From: Cardiocondyla obscurior
Taxonomy: Eukaryota; Arthropoda; Insecta; Hymenoptera; Formicidae
Reading direction: 5' to 3'
DNA length: 64,000 nucleotides
NCBI RefSeq assembly: GCF_019399895.1
Contig: NC_091871.1
Span: 2,633,001-2,697,000, forward strand
Below, in pieces: positions 25,460 through 37,367 of the stretch. Within the stretch, counting starts at the first letter, position 1. Each line of letters opens with the position of its first letter. The notes under the pieces were generated by a model, which saw only the letters and a list, made by a program, of their open reading frames with translations, was not told the origin of the DNA and made no database searches. The translations under genes and the position numbers were made by a program.

Positions 25460-26361
25460 AACATGTCATCAATCATACGTATCGTTTCTCCTTTTTATTA
25501 ATATTTCGCTAAACAAATCTTTCAAAATTTCCAAGTACCGAAGTATCAAAGCTTGAACGCGCACGTGTATCTTTATCTCGCACGCGATCGACGCCGAATA
25601 TAATCAGACGGAAATTCGGCCGGCTGCCAAAAATAGATGGGTTATCAAAGACAGATCGGCCCCCTCCCCTACTTGGCTTCTTCGTAATTAGCGATACCAG
25701 GTCGACCTGGCGATTCATCAGACCACCACCTGCCGCGACCACAAGGATGCGGCCGCATAAGTGGGTCAAAGCGCATGCAAAATCGGGAGGGACGGAGGTG
25801 TAGTCCGTTTAACCACGTTATTGCTTTGACTTCCTCGCCTATATTCCAAAGGACGTCAGGGGGTTGCGCTGCGGGGGTATGCGGAAGTGCCTGGTACGCT
25901 GCTGGTTGCGCTCAACCACCACCCGTGCGACTCACGTGTCCAGGAACGTTGCGGTTCCTATTATTCCCCAGGTTGAAGCGGCTGTTTCACAAAATACTTG
26001 GGTATATTTTTTTCTAACAACCGGTAGGTACTCGACAATGTATCTAATTAAATTCTTGTTATCGTACTCTTGGGAACTGTCTTACACTCCTTCGAAACTT
26101 CCTTCAAATAAAGATTATTTTTTGTTACAGTGAAATCATTGCTTTGCAAAAAAAAAGGCAGTCTTACAAAGATTTATGGTCACCGTCTAAGATAACATAA
26201 AACAAGGATGCTCAAAAGTTTTCTATGAATCAAATACTTCCCCCAAGCTATTTGAACGGATTGGCTTCTCTATTAATTACCTGAAAAGAAACAAGAGCAA
26301 CTTGATTAAGCGATTTCGGTGATAAGGCTGAAGGATATCAGCGCAATCTTATTACTTTCAA

Positions 26362-26383
26362 AGGGGTGCTTTAAAACACCCCT
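26362..26383. repeat. Near-perfect 22-b palindrome
   Basis: AGGGGTG, 8 b of A/T-rich core, then CACCCCT; the core CTTTAAAA is itself nearly palindromic. This could be a dimeric transcription-factor site upstream of TTLL3, or the end of a small transposon. No partner repeat was seen nearby. Confidence 0.4.
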
Positions 26384-26970
26384 GGAGCGCGCGCCTGCGA
26401 AATATCAGATTCTACCACCTGACTCGCGTGTGTCAAGTCGTCGTCGTTCAGTCTTGCCTCCACTTCCATCCGGGTATGTTTTTCATCTTCGTTCAAATAG
26501 TAAGTCGCGTGGCTGCTTCACTCTTGATGCCTCAACGCAACGGTTGATCCGTTTTCCCCGATATATCTATATCTGCAAAGGATGTATTCATTATTTGGAG
26601 AGTATAGTGAATTCAACAGGTATCAGAAGTGGCGCAGCAAGCTTTACCGTGTCATTGAGTCGTATCGAAACTAAACACTCACTCTTCACCCTCGCGTCGT
26701 TTGCTTGTATAATTCCAATCAAGTTCCGCTTGTACAATTTTTTATACTACATTGAACATTATAAGTAAAAATTTATCGTATTAATATGTATATTTTGACA
26801 GTGATCTTCAAGTACAATCTAAGATATTCATAAAAACAGTTTCAGATTAAAATAACGACGTTCCCTTCGAGCACGCTTTATACCGAAATCTATTGGAGAA
26901 TTGAAGAACACATGAAAGTTAACGAAACGCATCTGCGAGGAGAAATTTTTGCGGTTTCTAAACCCGCTAC

Positions 26971-29900
26971 ATGAATGCTAAGGATGGATCCTCTTCAAAT
27001 TTGGGAGGCTCAAGCGAGATCAAGGAGAAGAAAAATGAAAACATCGAGACCAAAGATGAAAATCCCGGAGAGGAAGTGGCGGCAAAGACGGATGCAACAA
27101 ATTGTGATACCAAATTTCTCGAAGGTTTTAAATACTTACGATTACTCAACCGTGAATATAAATTATACGTTATAATCGTATATCATTTATAATTTTTTTT
27201 AAGAGAAAGCAGACTGCCCGGAGAAGAAAAGCGAGCCACTTTTAGAACTGCCTCTAGAGCCAACTCTTCATGAGCGGTTCTTGCGTATCAAACAAACCGT
27301 GAAGGACGCTATAGCTGCCCATCATACTTTTATGATTTACGGCAAGTCACGGGTCATTCGCGATTGCATGCTGAGACGAGGATGGTGTGAAAAGTTTTAT
27401 CGCAAGAACAACGGCGGTAATAAATCACGCGTACAACTTCATAGTTACTTCTAATATACCCCTTTACTTTTTTTCTTCTTTTTTTTGTTTTTTTTAAATA
27501 AAAAATGCATTCTTCTATATTGCAGTTTGTATTTAAAGTCTTGGAAATTAATAATTTCAGCTGATCAGCATTTCAACGTTGACTCTAGCCCAGTGTTCTT
27601 AATGACTGGCATCGGCGATTTAAAAGATCAGCAAACTGAACGTCTATTGATATCGAGGATGCTCGCCAATCACACCGTCGATTTTTTATGGAATACTGGA
27701 TCCGACTGGCCCGGATGGCCTGCTCAAGACAACAAAACTACTGTGTTCAATCGATATTGTCGCGCTGGCTTTACATCAAAGGTATTATAAACGGTTTAAA
27801 TTTTAATTTTTATGAATATTTGTTTTTAGAACATGCAAAATTATTTTTTCACAAAAAAAAAAAAAAAAACTGCGGATAATTTTTCCCGAATATTTGACGA
27901 GCCTAACTCTTGCAAAATTACTTTTGTGAAGTATAGAGATGTTTAGATAAGTGATATAGTGAGATATGCGAGAACGCACGCTTTTCACGAGCGTGACGGC
28001 GAAACGTTAGAAGTAAAGCTGCATGTACTTCTTCGAAAATCAATTATTCAGGTGGGCTTGTGTTCAAACGTCAGGCAAATGCATTGGTATTACGAAGCTG
28101 GAGTGGCTAACACTTTGTTTCCGCGTTGCTATAATCTATGCCAGAGTGATCAAATGCACGCCTTTATTGAAGATTTTCGGTGAGTTTACTAATAATTAAA
28201 AAAAAGAAAATTATATTAAATATTTGTATTTTTAAAACATTGATCTACGTAATTGCTAATAATGAAAGAGGCGTTTCGTTAGACTCACAGGCTGTCTAAG
28301 TCTTTTAAAATGGCTGGTGGACAAGGTCAATGCCGAGGACGAAGATGCCGTGCGTTCTCCAACCGGTACCGTGCCGCTTAAAGCTCTTGATTTTGCGATT
28401 AAGAGATGTAACGACTATATTAGCGCCCAAACACACGAGGACATCGACCAGGAGGCTGAAAGAATTTGGTCTCATCAGTGGGATCAATTTATCACTTGGT
28501 ACTACCAGATTGTTCGCGGTCAAGCTCTTTTCGTTCGCACCAATGTACTTTTTAACGTGAGATACTTTTTAGCAAACATAATTTTTTTTTTTTTCCGTCA
28601 TTTATAAACACATTATTTTTTTATTACTTGAAAATACATCTGCTTGTCAACAGAAATATGTCTTAGCTTCAAAGCACATATTAAAGAAGATGAGAAAGTA
28701 TTGGTCACAAATAGATATGGACGGCATAATGAACATGTGGATCCTGAAACCTGGAAACAAAAGTCGAGGACGCGGTATTGTTTTAATGAACAAGCTGGAG
28801 GACGTGGTAGCGAAAGTAAATCCAACAGGCAAGCCGGACACGCGATATGTCGTGCAAAAATATATCGGTAATAAAATTAGAATTAATAATCGAAATAAAC
28901 TCAATTAATGAAACGCTGATTAATCACAGGCGTGTATCGTTAATTTGATTTAGTTAAAAATAATCTGAATATTTCTGCTAGAACGGCCACTACTGATTCA
29001 CAGTACAAAATTCGACATACGACAATGGTTTGTCGTGACGTGCGCCCAGCCTTTAACTCTCTGGATGTACAAGTACGCAAATATGCCAAAAATATTTAGA
29101 TAAGTCACGACATTTCGTAACATTGCTCACGCCAAAACAATTAGCAAGCACAATAGCGACTCAACCGTAAGAAATAATGATAGTTCCAAAAGTAGGGTAA
29201 TAATCAATTTATGCCTCGCTGACATCAAAACGCGTGATCTTATTTTCTTGGAATCAAACTTGCGGATAAAAATACCCAAACAGTAGACACGAAATAGTGC
29301 TATCTGCATTTAATTATTGCTAATAAAATAGCAGCCAAGGCAGAGACGCTTATCGCTTGTTTACAGAGAAAGCTATCTTCGTTTTTGCTCACAAAAGTTC
29401 AGTCTAGATGACTTTCACGAGTCGATTCACCTGTGCAATCACGCGATTCAATGCAAATACAATAACTGCGGCGACAGGGATTCCGCTCTACCTACGGACA
29501 ATATGTGGGACGCCACGACTTTCAAGCAATACCTTAAGTACGATTTAGGTCACGTTATTTATAATATAATATTACTCACGGATTTATTTAAAATTTTTAA
29601 TTATAAATATAATTATAAATACAATTGCTATTTATGCTACTGCTATTCATAAGAAAAATTCTTAAGATCTCAGGGCCACAATAATGCATGGGACGAGATG
29701 ATTTATCCTGGAATGAAGCAAGGTCTGGTTGGTTCATTATTAGCTAGTCAAGAAGCCATGGATCGACGAAAAAATAGTTTCGAATTATACGGTGCCGACT
29801 TTATGGTCATGGATGATTTTTCTGTATGGTTAATCGAAATCAATAGTCATCCGGACATGAGTTACTCCACCAGTGTTACTACGCGTCTGTGTCGTCGAGT

Positions 29901-31135
29901 AATGGAAGATACTATTAAAAGTACTTAACAATTTAATTTAAATTTTATTATTTTTCTTTCACATTATACAATTGATAAAAAATTGTATTTTTATTGGTAT
30001 AGTCGTAGTGGACTTTCGAGAAGATAAAAATGCGAATACTGGAGATTTTGAATTAGTATATAAACAAAGAATGCCGAGCTGTCAGCCGTATTTGGGCGCA
30101 GCTCTGTCGCTTCAAGGTACTCGGATGACCACCTGTGAGAAGAAACCTAGTCTATATCAAGATTCTAAGCCTAGCTTAGTTTCCAGGTCTCCAATGGTGA
30201 GTTAAATTTGTTAAGTAAAACTAAAAAATAATTTACTTTTTAAATTGATTATTGACAAAATTAAATTTATTGTCAGACGAAAAAGAAGTCAGTGGCGTCT
30301 ACCAACATTGGACCAGTGATTGTTGACCTTATCGAGGAACTGGAGATTCAGCTCGACCAAGAGTTGTACTCTTATTATAATACAGATTCGCCTAAGTCAA
30401 GACCAGAACTTCCAGCAACTGCACCACCGGAAAAGCCTTTCAAAGCGTCGGTTTCTGACGAGAAAGGAAAAACTGCGGCAAAAAGTATTTCAGCAAATAC
30501 AACATCTGTTAATAAGATAAAGTCATCAACTCTATCTAAAACTAACAGCCAAGTAATTGTAAGTTATAAGAAATCGTATTTAAAATCGATAATTATTGTA
30601 ATATTAACATATTTCGTTATGTCCTGTAGAATCACACTAAATCTTTAAATAATGGAAAAAAATCTTCATATAAACCAGTAAAAAAATTACACACGGCTGC
30701 CAGTACTGCAGACGGCAAACTAAATACATCTCCAAGACAAACGTTAATCTCAAAGATAATGGCTCTTCAGGAACAATCAGCGAATATGGCACCTAAATCT
30801 GAAAAATCGTCAAAGAAAAATGAGGAAAAAGTTAATATTAATACAGATTTATCATTATTTAAAACAAGTTTAGTATAAACTTATGTTTTTAATTGTTTTA
30901 TCAGATTATCAAAACTGCAATGCGAGACGCTGTGAAAAAATATAAAAGAAACGTGACTGTTCAACCAGAAGTACCGCCACTGCCACTTCTACCTACGCCA
31001 ACAGCGAAAATTACCCCTGTGTCGACAGCAAAAAACAAGAATCGTGGTTTCCCGAGGAAACAAATACATAAACAAAATAAAGTCCTGACAGACATCTCTG
31101 ACATGTACGCTATTGGTATGAGCCTGACCAAATAA
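26971..31135 (+). CDS. TTLL3: Tubulin glycine ligase, TTLL3 family
   Basis: ATP-grasp-type ligase that adds glycine side chains to tubulin tails in axonemes. Thirteen exons keep phase: 26971-27124, 27204-27416, 27561-27781, 28052-28179, 28283-28556, 28654-28867, 28982-29072, 29367-29537, 29667-29920, 30003-30196, 30277-30558, 30630-30830 and 30905-31135, giving about 875 aa. Visible TTL motifs are MWILKPGNKSRGRGI (nucleotide loop), KFDIRQWFVVT, and FELYGADFMVMDD followed by VWLIEINSHPDMS with the metal-binding Glu and Asn, then VVVDFREDK. The N-terminal LRRGWCEKFY and NCNHA-like HLCNHAIQ segments place it with TTLL3/TTLL8 glycylases rather than glutamylases. The tail after about residue 640 is Lys/Ser-rich and probably disordered. 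The acidic N-terminal exon is the least certain, and an upstream exon is possible. Confidence 0.93.
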
Positions 31136-31230
31136 TCGAAAAACCTGTCAGTCACTCGTTACTCGTTACTTTTCTCTTTACTGTTGATCGATTCTTCAAT
31201 TCTATCTACAAGTGATATATGTATACAACA

Positions 31231-31236
31231 AATAAA
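31231..31236 (+). terminator. Poly(A) signal for TTLL3
   Basis: AATAAA about 95 b after the TTLL3 stop codon, in AT-rich sequence. A short 3'UTR fits. Confidence 0.5.
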
Positions 31237-33158
31237 TGTTACAGTTATACTGCTAAAAATTGTTTTACTTTCATAAAAAATAAAAGATTTAAAAACCGAT
31301 CTTCCAAATCCCTGTAATATAAAAATATTAAGATAAGTCAATAAAGAAAACATTGAATAGATATCACGATAATAACTGGAAAAACACAGTCGCATGAAAC
31401 ACGAATCTTTTTAAAAAGAGCTTGTACGAATTTCAGAATACACTATATATCTTCGATCGCGATGACGTTTGTTGGTCGTGAGTAAGGATTCACGTAATGT
31501 GAATGTAGGTCATCGAGTCGCACGATAATCGATAAGGGTAAAACGGAAGCAAGTAAATTGTTGCTTTCGCAATAAATTGTCAAGTCCGCCGAACAAAATT
31601 CACGTGCATATAAAAAAAAAAAAACATTCAAAAAGTAAATATTTAAAAGCGTAAATTTTACAAATTTAAAATTACATAAAATGCCTTGCAACAATGACAT
31701 TCAGTAGTTTGTGCAATTAATCTAAATGGTAGATAATTTTAGCCTCGAAAAATTGTACAATCAAAAAACAGTTCGAAGGTTGGCAGGTAGACAGGCGTTT
31801 AAAAAATACATGAGATTTCCGTGATTTATTTTACTATTAGCATCGTCGCTTTATCGTAAATTTGTCTCAAAAATGCAAGCAACGAAGACATTTCTCTGTC
31901 GAAAAATCTATTTTGTAAAGAACTGTTTCAATCTACATTACAGATCTTTCGGCAATATGAGCAATTTCAAATTAGCATATAGACAAAATGTCTTAAATCG
32001 TCGTGTATGGAAAGAAGCACGTTTATCTTCTTTCTTAATGCTAGAGTTTGAATAGTTTATGATAAGTGGAAAAATAATTGTAATACAATAATTTATTAAA
32101 AACGTGTTTATAATACAAATAACAATGCTGTAGATATACAATCCTATACGGACAAAATGATTTTTCTTTTTTTTTTTTCTTTTTTTTTTCCACGGAATAA
32201 TGCGTATACATTATTAAACGATTAACGTAGATAGGATTATGTCACGCTCCATGTTCACATTCATTGTTCATATACAAAATCATTCATGCATTTTTTAATT
32301 AAGAACGTTATGTTATTTAACTTTTTACTATAAAATATAATACCGTTTTATTTTGCCAAATAAATATACTTCGAATTAGTTATTAGAAATAATGATAAGT
32401 TTTTGACAAGTATTTAGATATTATAATCTTATAACATAATTATAAAATCGTTATTGACGTATATCATATATTTTGAAGTTATTCATAAAATACTGTTCAA
32501 AACAGAAAGATCATATAATTTTCCATAGCAACATTTGGCCAATTCAACGATATAAGCAATTAATTTACTATTATTGCAACATAATTAATGTAATTTATTT
32601 TACTAAAATAAAATCGAGTTTCATATTAATATTAAGATGGTAATATCTACGATATACAAATAGCGTATATATAAATCATGGAACACATCTAAATGGGCTA
32701 GAGTATGCTTATATCAGATAGAACGAATAAAATATAAGAAAAATTCTAATATTAAATAAAAATTATTTAATAAGTTAGAAGACATTAATAAGACCGTTAT
32801 ATATATATTAAAAGTGTATATTCGTCCATACTGATGTTAGCATAATCTCACGTAACATGAAATCCTATCTATATCTGTATTGAAATCTCACGAGATAAAA
32901 TTATTTAATTTTGATGTATTTTATCATCATAATTAAATATAATTCACTCTCGTTTGATTTCAACAGTCGGTTTGAATACATTTTGAGCTTTGTATCTTAT
33001 GTTATTTTTGAACTTATCTATGTACCTATATAGATATAATAATATACCTACATAGATACAGTTTATAATAATTGTTCTCGCGAATCAAGTACGAAAGCTG
33101 ACAAGATTTCGTGTGTATATCACATGTAAAACTGCATGAAACAATACAAATACTAAAC
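31237..33158. other. AT-rich convergent intergenic region
   Basis: Lies between the TTLL3 and ARGLU1 3' ends. Very AT-rich, with T-tracts at 32162-32190. ARGLU1 3'UTR is expected at the right. No coding feature can be supported; a 60-codon frame at 31873-32055 has no recognisable similarity. Confidence 0.4.
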
Positions 33159-36100
33159 TTACGTAACCGACTTTAGCGTAAAGGATAACTTAGGCCTTGA
33201 ATTATTTTTGCCTAAGATCCTCTTTTGCTCCTCCTTAACACGTTTTTCATGTTCCTTTCTCATCTTTTGCCTTTCTTCTTCCATTAATCGTTGTTCTTCG
33301 ACCATAGCCAATCTTTCCTCAGCCTTAGGTTAAATATTCATTAATTACATGTAAAAAATTCTCATGCTCATTTTGTAAGTTATAGTATATTCAAATATCG
33401 ATGACTCACCAATTTCTTCTGAGCCTCCTCTATCTTTCTGTTGTTCTCCTCCATAATCCTCTCTAGTTCCTCACGCTTCTTCCGCTCTTCCTCCTACAAT
33501 GACAATAAAATAGGTTTACACAAAGCAATGATGCTGTTGATCACCATCTGTTGTTACATCTTCCGAAATCATAGTGCTGCTATGTCAACAGCCTAGTGTT
33601 ACACATCCTAAGAACCTTTATGCAGGAAAGTTTGGGATATATGAAATTTTAAGATCGGATTTCGAAAATAGGATGGCTTATCAAGAGATAGAATCACAAA
33701 GTGTGACAGAAGACATGTCTAAATATAGTTCCTTCTTTTGTATTAATGTGTTTCTTTTTGATCTCAGCAAACGCTGTTTTCGATTTTCAGACTGTCCAAA
33801 GGAAAATGTAATGATTTAGAGTATTATTTAAACACGAGAAAAAATTAACTTTTTATAATTTTATAAAAATTAGTGTGCATGCAAGAACGTAGATTAAATT
33901 AAAATTTTTATTTGATAAACGCGATACTGCAACGTTCTGATAAGTGCATAATAAAAAAAATGTAATATGATAAATGTGTGTATGTGTGTGTTTGTGTGTC
34001 TGTATAATGTCATTTATAACATTATATCTATAGGCGAGACTTCTAAATGAGTCTGTATATAATAATTCCGAACTCCGAAAAAAATTCCTAATACCCTATA
34101 TATTAATATAAATGGTTGTTGCCATCCGCCCGACCTGTCGATGAAAATTCGTTGTGTCCCATAGTAATAATATTTAGCGAATCTATAAAATGAACCCTAG
34201 CATATGGTCTCTCTGGCACAAAGTGTTGAAACAAAGAACGATGATAATAATATCGGTATAAAATGAATTATGAATATATAAATTGGATAATACCTGAATG
34301 AAGCTCACGCCACCACGTAGGGGATGCCTTCTTCATCGAGAATCATTCAGCAGTGAGTAAAAAACCGGCATCTTCTGTTGGTAGTCAGTAAGGAAGGTGA
34401 CCTATATATCGCTAGGTCGTGCTTTGTCGCTATGGGATTCTAATTCTGCCCCCTTAAAGTCTCTACTCCCTTTCGAATAATCTTTTTCCCAAACTTGTAG
34501 AGATATACATATTTGGTGCAAACCCAATGTGCAAAGCAATGAAGATATAATCTCTCATTTGTAGTCAGAATTGTTGTCAACGCGTAAGTTGACGTTTTAA
34601 CGATAAAAATAAGTAATTGTGCATAAAAATGTGGTAATAAGTAAAATCCTAATCAACGAAATAAAAAAAAATCTATTAAGTATTCCTAACATGTAAATTA
34701 AATATTCAATTATAATTTAATATTTCTAGTAATAATCACTAGAAATAAGACAGAAATCAATTATTATGTATCATTACATAATTCTCTTTAAATTCCAAAA
34801 ATATTTGTATTTAAAATACTTTTTCGTTAAAAACACGTAATAATGTAAGAATAAGTTATATTAAAAAATGATACTGCCACACATTTTTGTTATAATACAC
34901 ACATTTACAAGCAATAACTAATTATAAAAACATAATTGAATAAAAGTTATTTAAACTAATAGTAAACTACATTTATTCAAAGTGCTCGACACATAGATAT
35001 TTTATGCAATAACGTATATCACTACAATGATTAAACTGAGTAATAACTGCTCAGGGAAGAATATTACTTTCCTATATTTTCATATAAAAATAACTTTATT
35101 TCAGACTCAAGAAAAACTTCTGTTGTTTAATAAATTATTACAAAGTTTGGGATTGTTACTTTTTAAATAATATTTTCTCTTTTTTGCTTCTTAAAGACTG
35201 TATGATGTGATAATGTGGACAGTCACACACGCGAACATTTTTTTTTTTTTTTTTTTCATTAGCTCGAGTAAGTAAATATAAGAAGCCTGATATAGGTAGA
35301 TTCGCCAACATATATAACAATTTTAGAAACTACGAATAAAAACTACTGATTCAAACGAATCGAAGCAGTTTAAGCACAGTTTCTAGAATTGCTAACACGA
35401 ACGTCAATTCAAATATCGTGTGATGAAAAAGGTTATAATGTTGTACAGAGATATATAAATATATATACATGGTACAAACATATTTCATCATAAATAACCG
35501 ATACATGCGCCTATGTAGCAGCATTTTTTTCATAATAATATAAAGTATAACTTCTCAACAACGCGACCTCAATGGAAGTTGAGAAATTGAAGCAATGTGG
35601 TTTCCCCGTTTAATTTCTTATTATACAATTGTGAACCACAATGCTTCTAGCCCAAACGCTGCGATCATAAATTAAATAGAGCTAATAGAGCTTAATATGT
35701 ACAATTTCCTAGAGGCAGGACAATTTGCAAACCTTATAGTTTTGAGATATCAAAATTAAAATATGCACAAAGATTCACAAATTGCATTTGGTCCAACCTA
35801 ACAATTATAATAACACTTCAATATAATTTCTGAATGTTTGCTTCTCTTGCTAGTTTGTAAATCTTGTGACATAATATAGTCTCTTGAAACTTATACACGT
35901 CGATATATGCTTCGATTTTGAAAGTTGTTAAAAAAATATTAAACTTATTTCCTGCTGATCATAGCAGCGCTTGGGCTATCACTGTCCAATATTTCTATGG
36001 ATAGATCTTACCTCTCTTCGTTTCTCCTCCTCACGTAGTTTTGCTTGTCTCCATTCCATCTCCTCCATCATTTGACGCTCCATAGCTCTCTTGGCTTCTT

Positions 36101-37367
36101 CCACTCGCCTTTGCACCTCTGCATCAATTTCCTCCTTACGTTTTTCAAGTTCCTCTTCTACCCTCTTTTGCACAAGTTCTTCTATACGTTTGGCTGCTTC
36201 TTCTTCCACCATTTTTTGTTCTACTTCACGTTGACGTCTGCAAGCAGATAAGCAGCAATCTTTGTCCAGAACACTGTTTTAGAATAATTTTTTGTGCAAA
36301 AAAAAAAAAAAATTAATAGCATGCTAAATCTTAATTAGATTTTACAAGTTACAATACAGCTATAATAATTATTTAAATAAAAGAATAAAATTTACAAAGT
36401 GAAATTGATACAACAAATAAAAAAGATGTTATCAAAAGGTTCAGTGCTATATAAATCAAGCATAATTTTTTTTCTTTTGTAAAAACATTAAACTGATGAG
36501 CTTTAAATAAGTAAACCACCACCATGAAATAATTACACATCCTTACCCGACTGAGCTCGTGGTGAAGATTTTGTTCATTAATTCTTTCTTTTTCCTGACA
36601 ACATAATTATAAAAAAAAACAGCGTATAACAAAATTTAGATTATGCAAAATAAATAAATGTATGTTCTACTTGATACACAGGAGAGTGGAAAAGAGATTT
36701 AAAAAACTATAAAAAATATATTATTATTTATTTTGTTCTTTTCCATCTCTAACATAGACTATCAAGAGGAACATTGCCAATGTCTTTAACAAGTATATAC
36801 CTTTGTCGCTCCATTTCTGCCAGCCTTTCCACTTCGTCCATCTTCCGATCTCTGTCCCTGTAGGAGCGTTTCTTGTGGCTAACAATATGCACGTCGTCTG
36901 ATGCATCCGAGCCAGTACTGGACGATGCAGAATGGGATCGTTTCCTAAACAAATAACAAAATAAGTAACATTAGTTTTCAGAACTTAAATTAATCGTTCT
37001 TTCAGCTGAATACCGCCAGAGTACATGTATAAATCAGAGGTTACGACAGCGAGAAACACCGTGATCCGCGGATGTGCAATGTTTTTATTTATTTTTTTTT
37101 ACTGTCGGCGAATACGCCAAAACGCAAATGTGACAAGATGGCCGCGCCAGGACGAAAATTCACTCCCTAATCAGACTGACACGTACAAACACGTCGACAC
37201 CGCTCGCTGCGATCGGACACGTACCTGGACTTGGAGCTACGCTCCTTCGGCTTGTCCGAGTATTTGTTATTAGAGTGCTTCTCGCGTGATTTTGACCGCT
37301 TGCGAGAGTGCTTGCTCTTGTGACGCCGTCTGCTCGGCGATTTCGATCGGGAACGCGACCGGCCCAT
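33159..37367 (-). CDS. ARGLU1: Arginine and glutamate-rich protein 1 homologue
   Basis: Nuclear-speckle protein that modulates splicing and acts as a transcription coactivator in vertebrates. Exons 37367-37225, 36944-36801, 36237-36012, 33493-33410 and 33323-33159 keep phase and give 253 aa; an additional 48-nt exon (36594-36547) would give 269 aa. The N-terminus is an RS-type domain (MGRSRSRSKSPSRRR). The middle is a Glu/Arg-rich helix with RVEEELEKRKEEID and RRVEEAKRAMERQ. The last two exons encode KKREELERIMEENNRKIEEA and the conserved end LGKNNSRPKLSFTLK, nearly identical to vertebrate ARGLU1. The start at MGRSRS matches the family; an in-frame upstream ATG at 37454 is less likely. The 2.5-kb intron before the KREELER exon is unusually long for this gene set and contains a candidate poison exon. 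Confidence 0.95.
33966..34003. repeat. (TG)n microsatellite
   Basis: Imperfect GT-repeat of about 35 b inside the long ARGLU1 intron. Confidence 0.6.
34294..34374 (-). other. ARGLU1: Candidate poison exon in the long ARGLU1 intron
   Basis: An 81-b stretch on the minus strand between acceptor CTACCAACAG and donor CAG/GTATTA. Read in the phase delivered by the upstream exon, it meets TGA at its 14th codon. The surrounding 34100-34520 is GC-richer than the rest of this AT-rich intron, as conserved regulatory exons often are. Vertebrate ARGLU1 is known to regulate itself through an ultraconserved alternative exon and retained intron. Correspondence here is inference. Confidence 0.3.
36547..36594 (-). 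CDS. ARGLU1: Extra in-frame 48-nt exon of ARGLU1
   Basis: Flanked by a proper acceptor (GTTGTCAG, ending at 36595) and donor (GTAAGG at 36546). It is exactly 48 nt long and compatible in phase with both neighbours, so it inserts 16 residues (KKKELMNKIFTTSSVG) between MERQR and RQREVEQ without a stop. Skipping it restores the MERQRRQREVEQ-type junction of the family, so I read it as an alternative cassette exon. The acceptor has only a modest pyrimidine tract. Confidence 0.55.

Larger units (their letters stand above)
24611..26970. other. Divergent intergenic region between MPDU1 and TTLL3
   Basis: Contains the starts of two divergent genes. AT-rich except for a GC-rich island at about 25540-25960 with several short stem-loops. 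A 149-codon open frame at 26319-26768 has no recognisable similarity and is not called. Short inverted repeats at 25435 and 26362 are listed separately. Confidence 0.4.

Noticed and set aside
26319..26768. 149-codon plus-strand open frame
   Set aside because: No recognisable motif or neighbour exon, and composition like the spacer. Chance length is plausible.
31873..32055. 60-codon frame after TTLL3
   Set aside because: AT-rich, with no similarity or splice context; probably chance.
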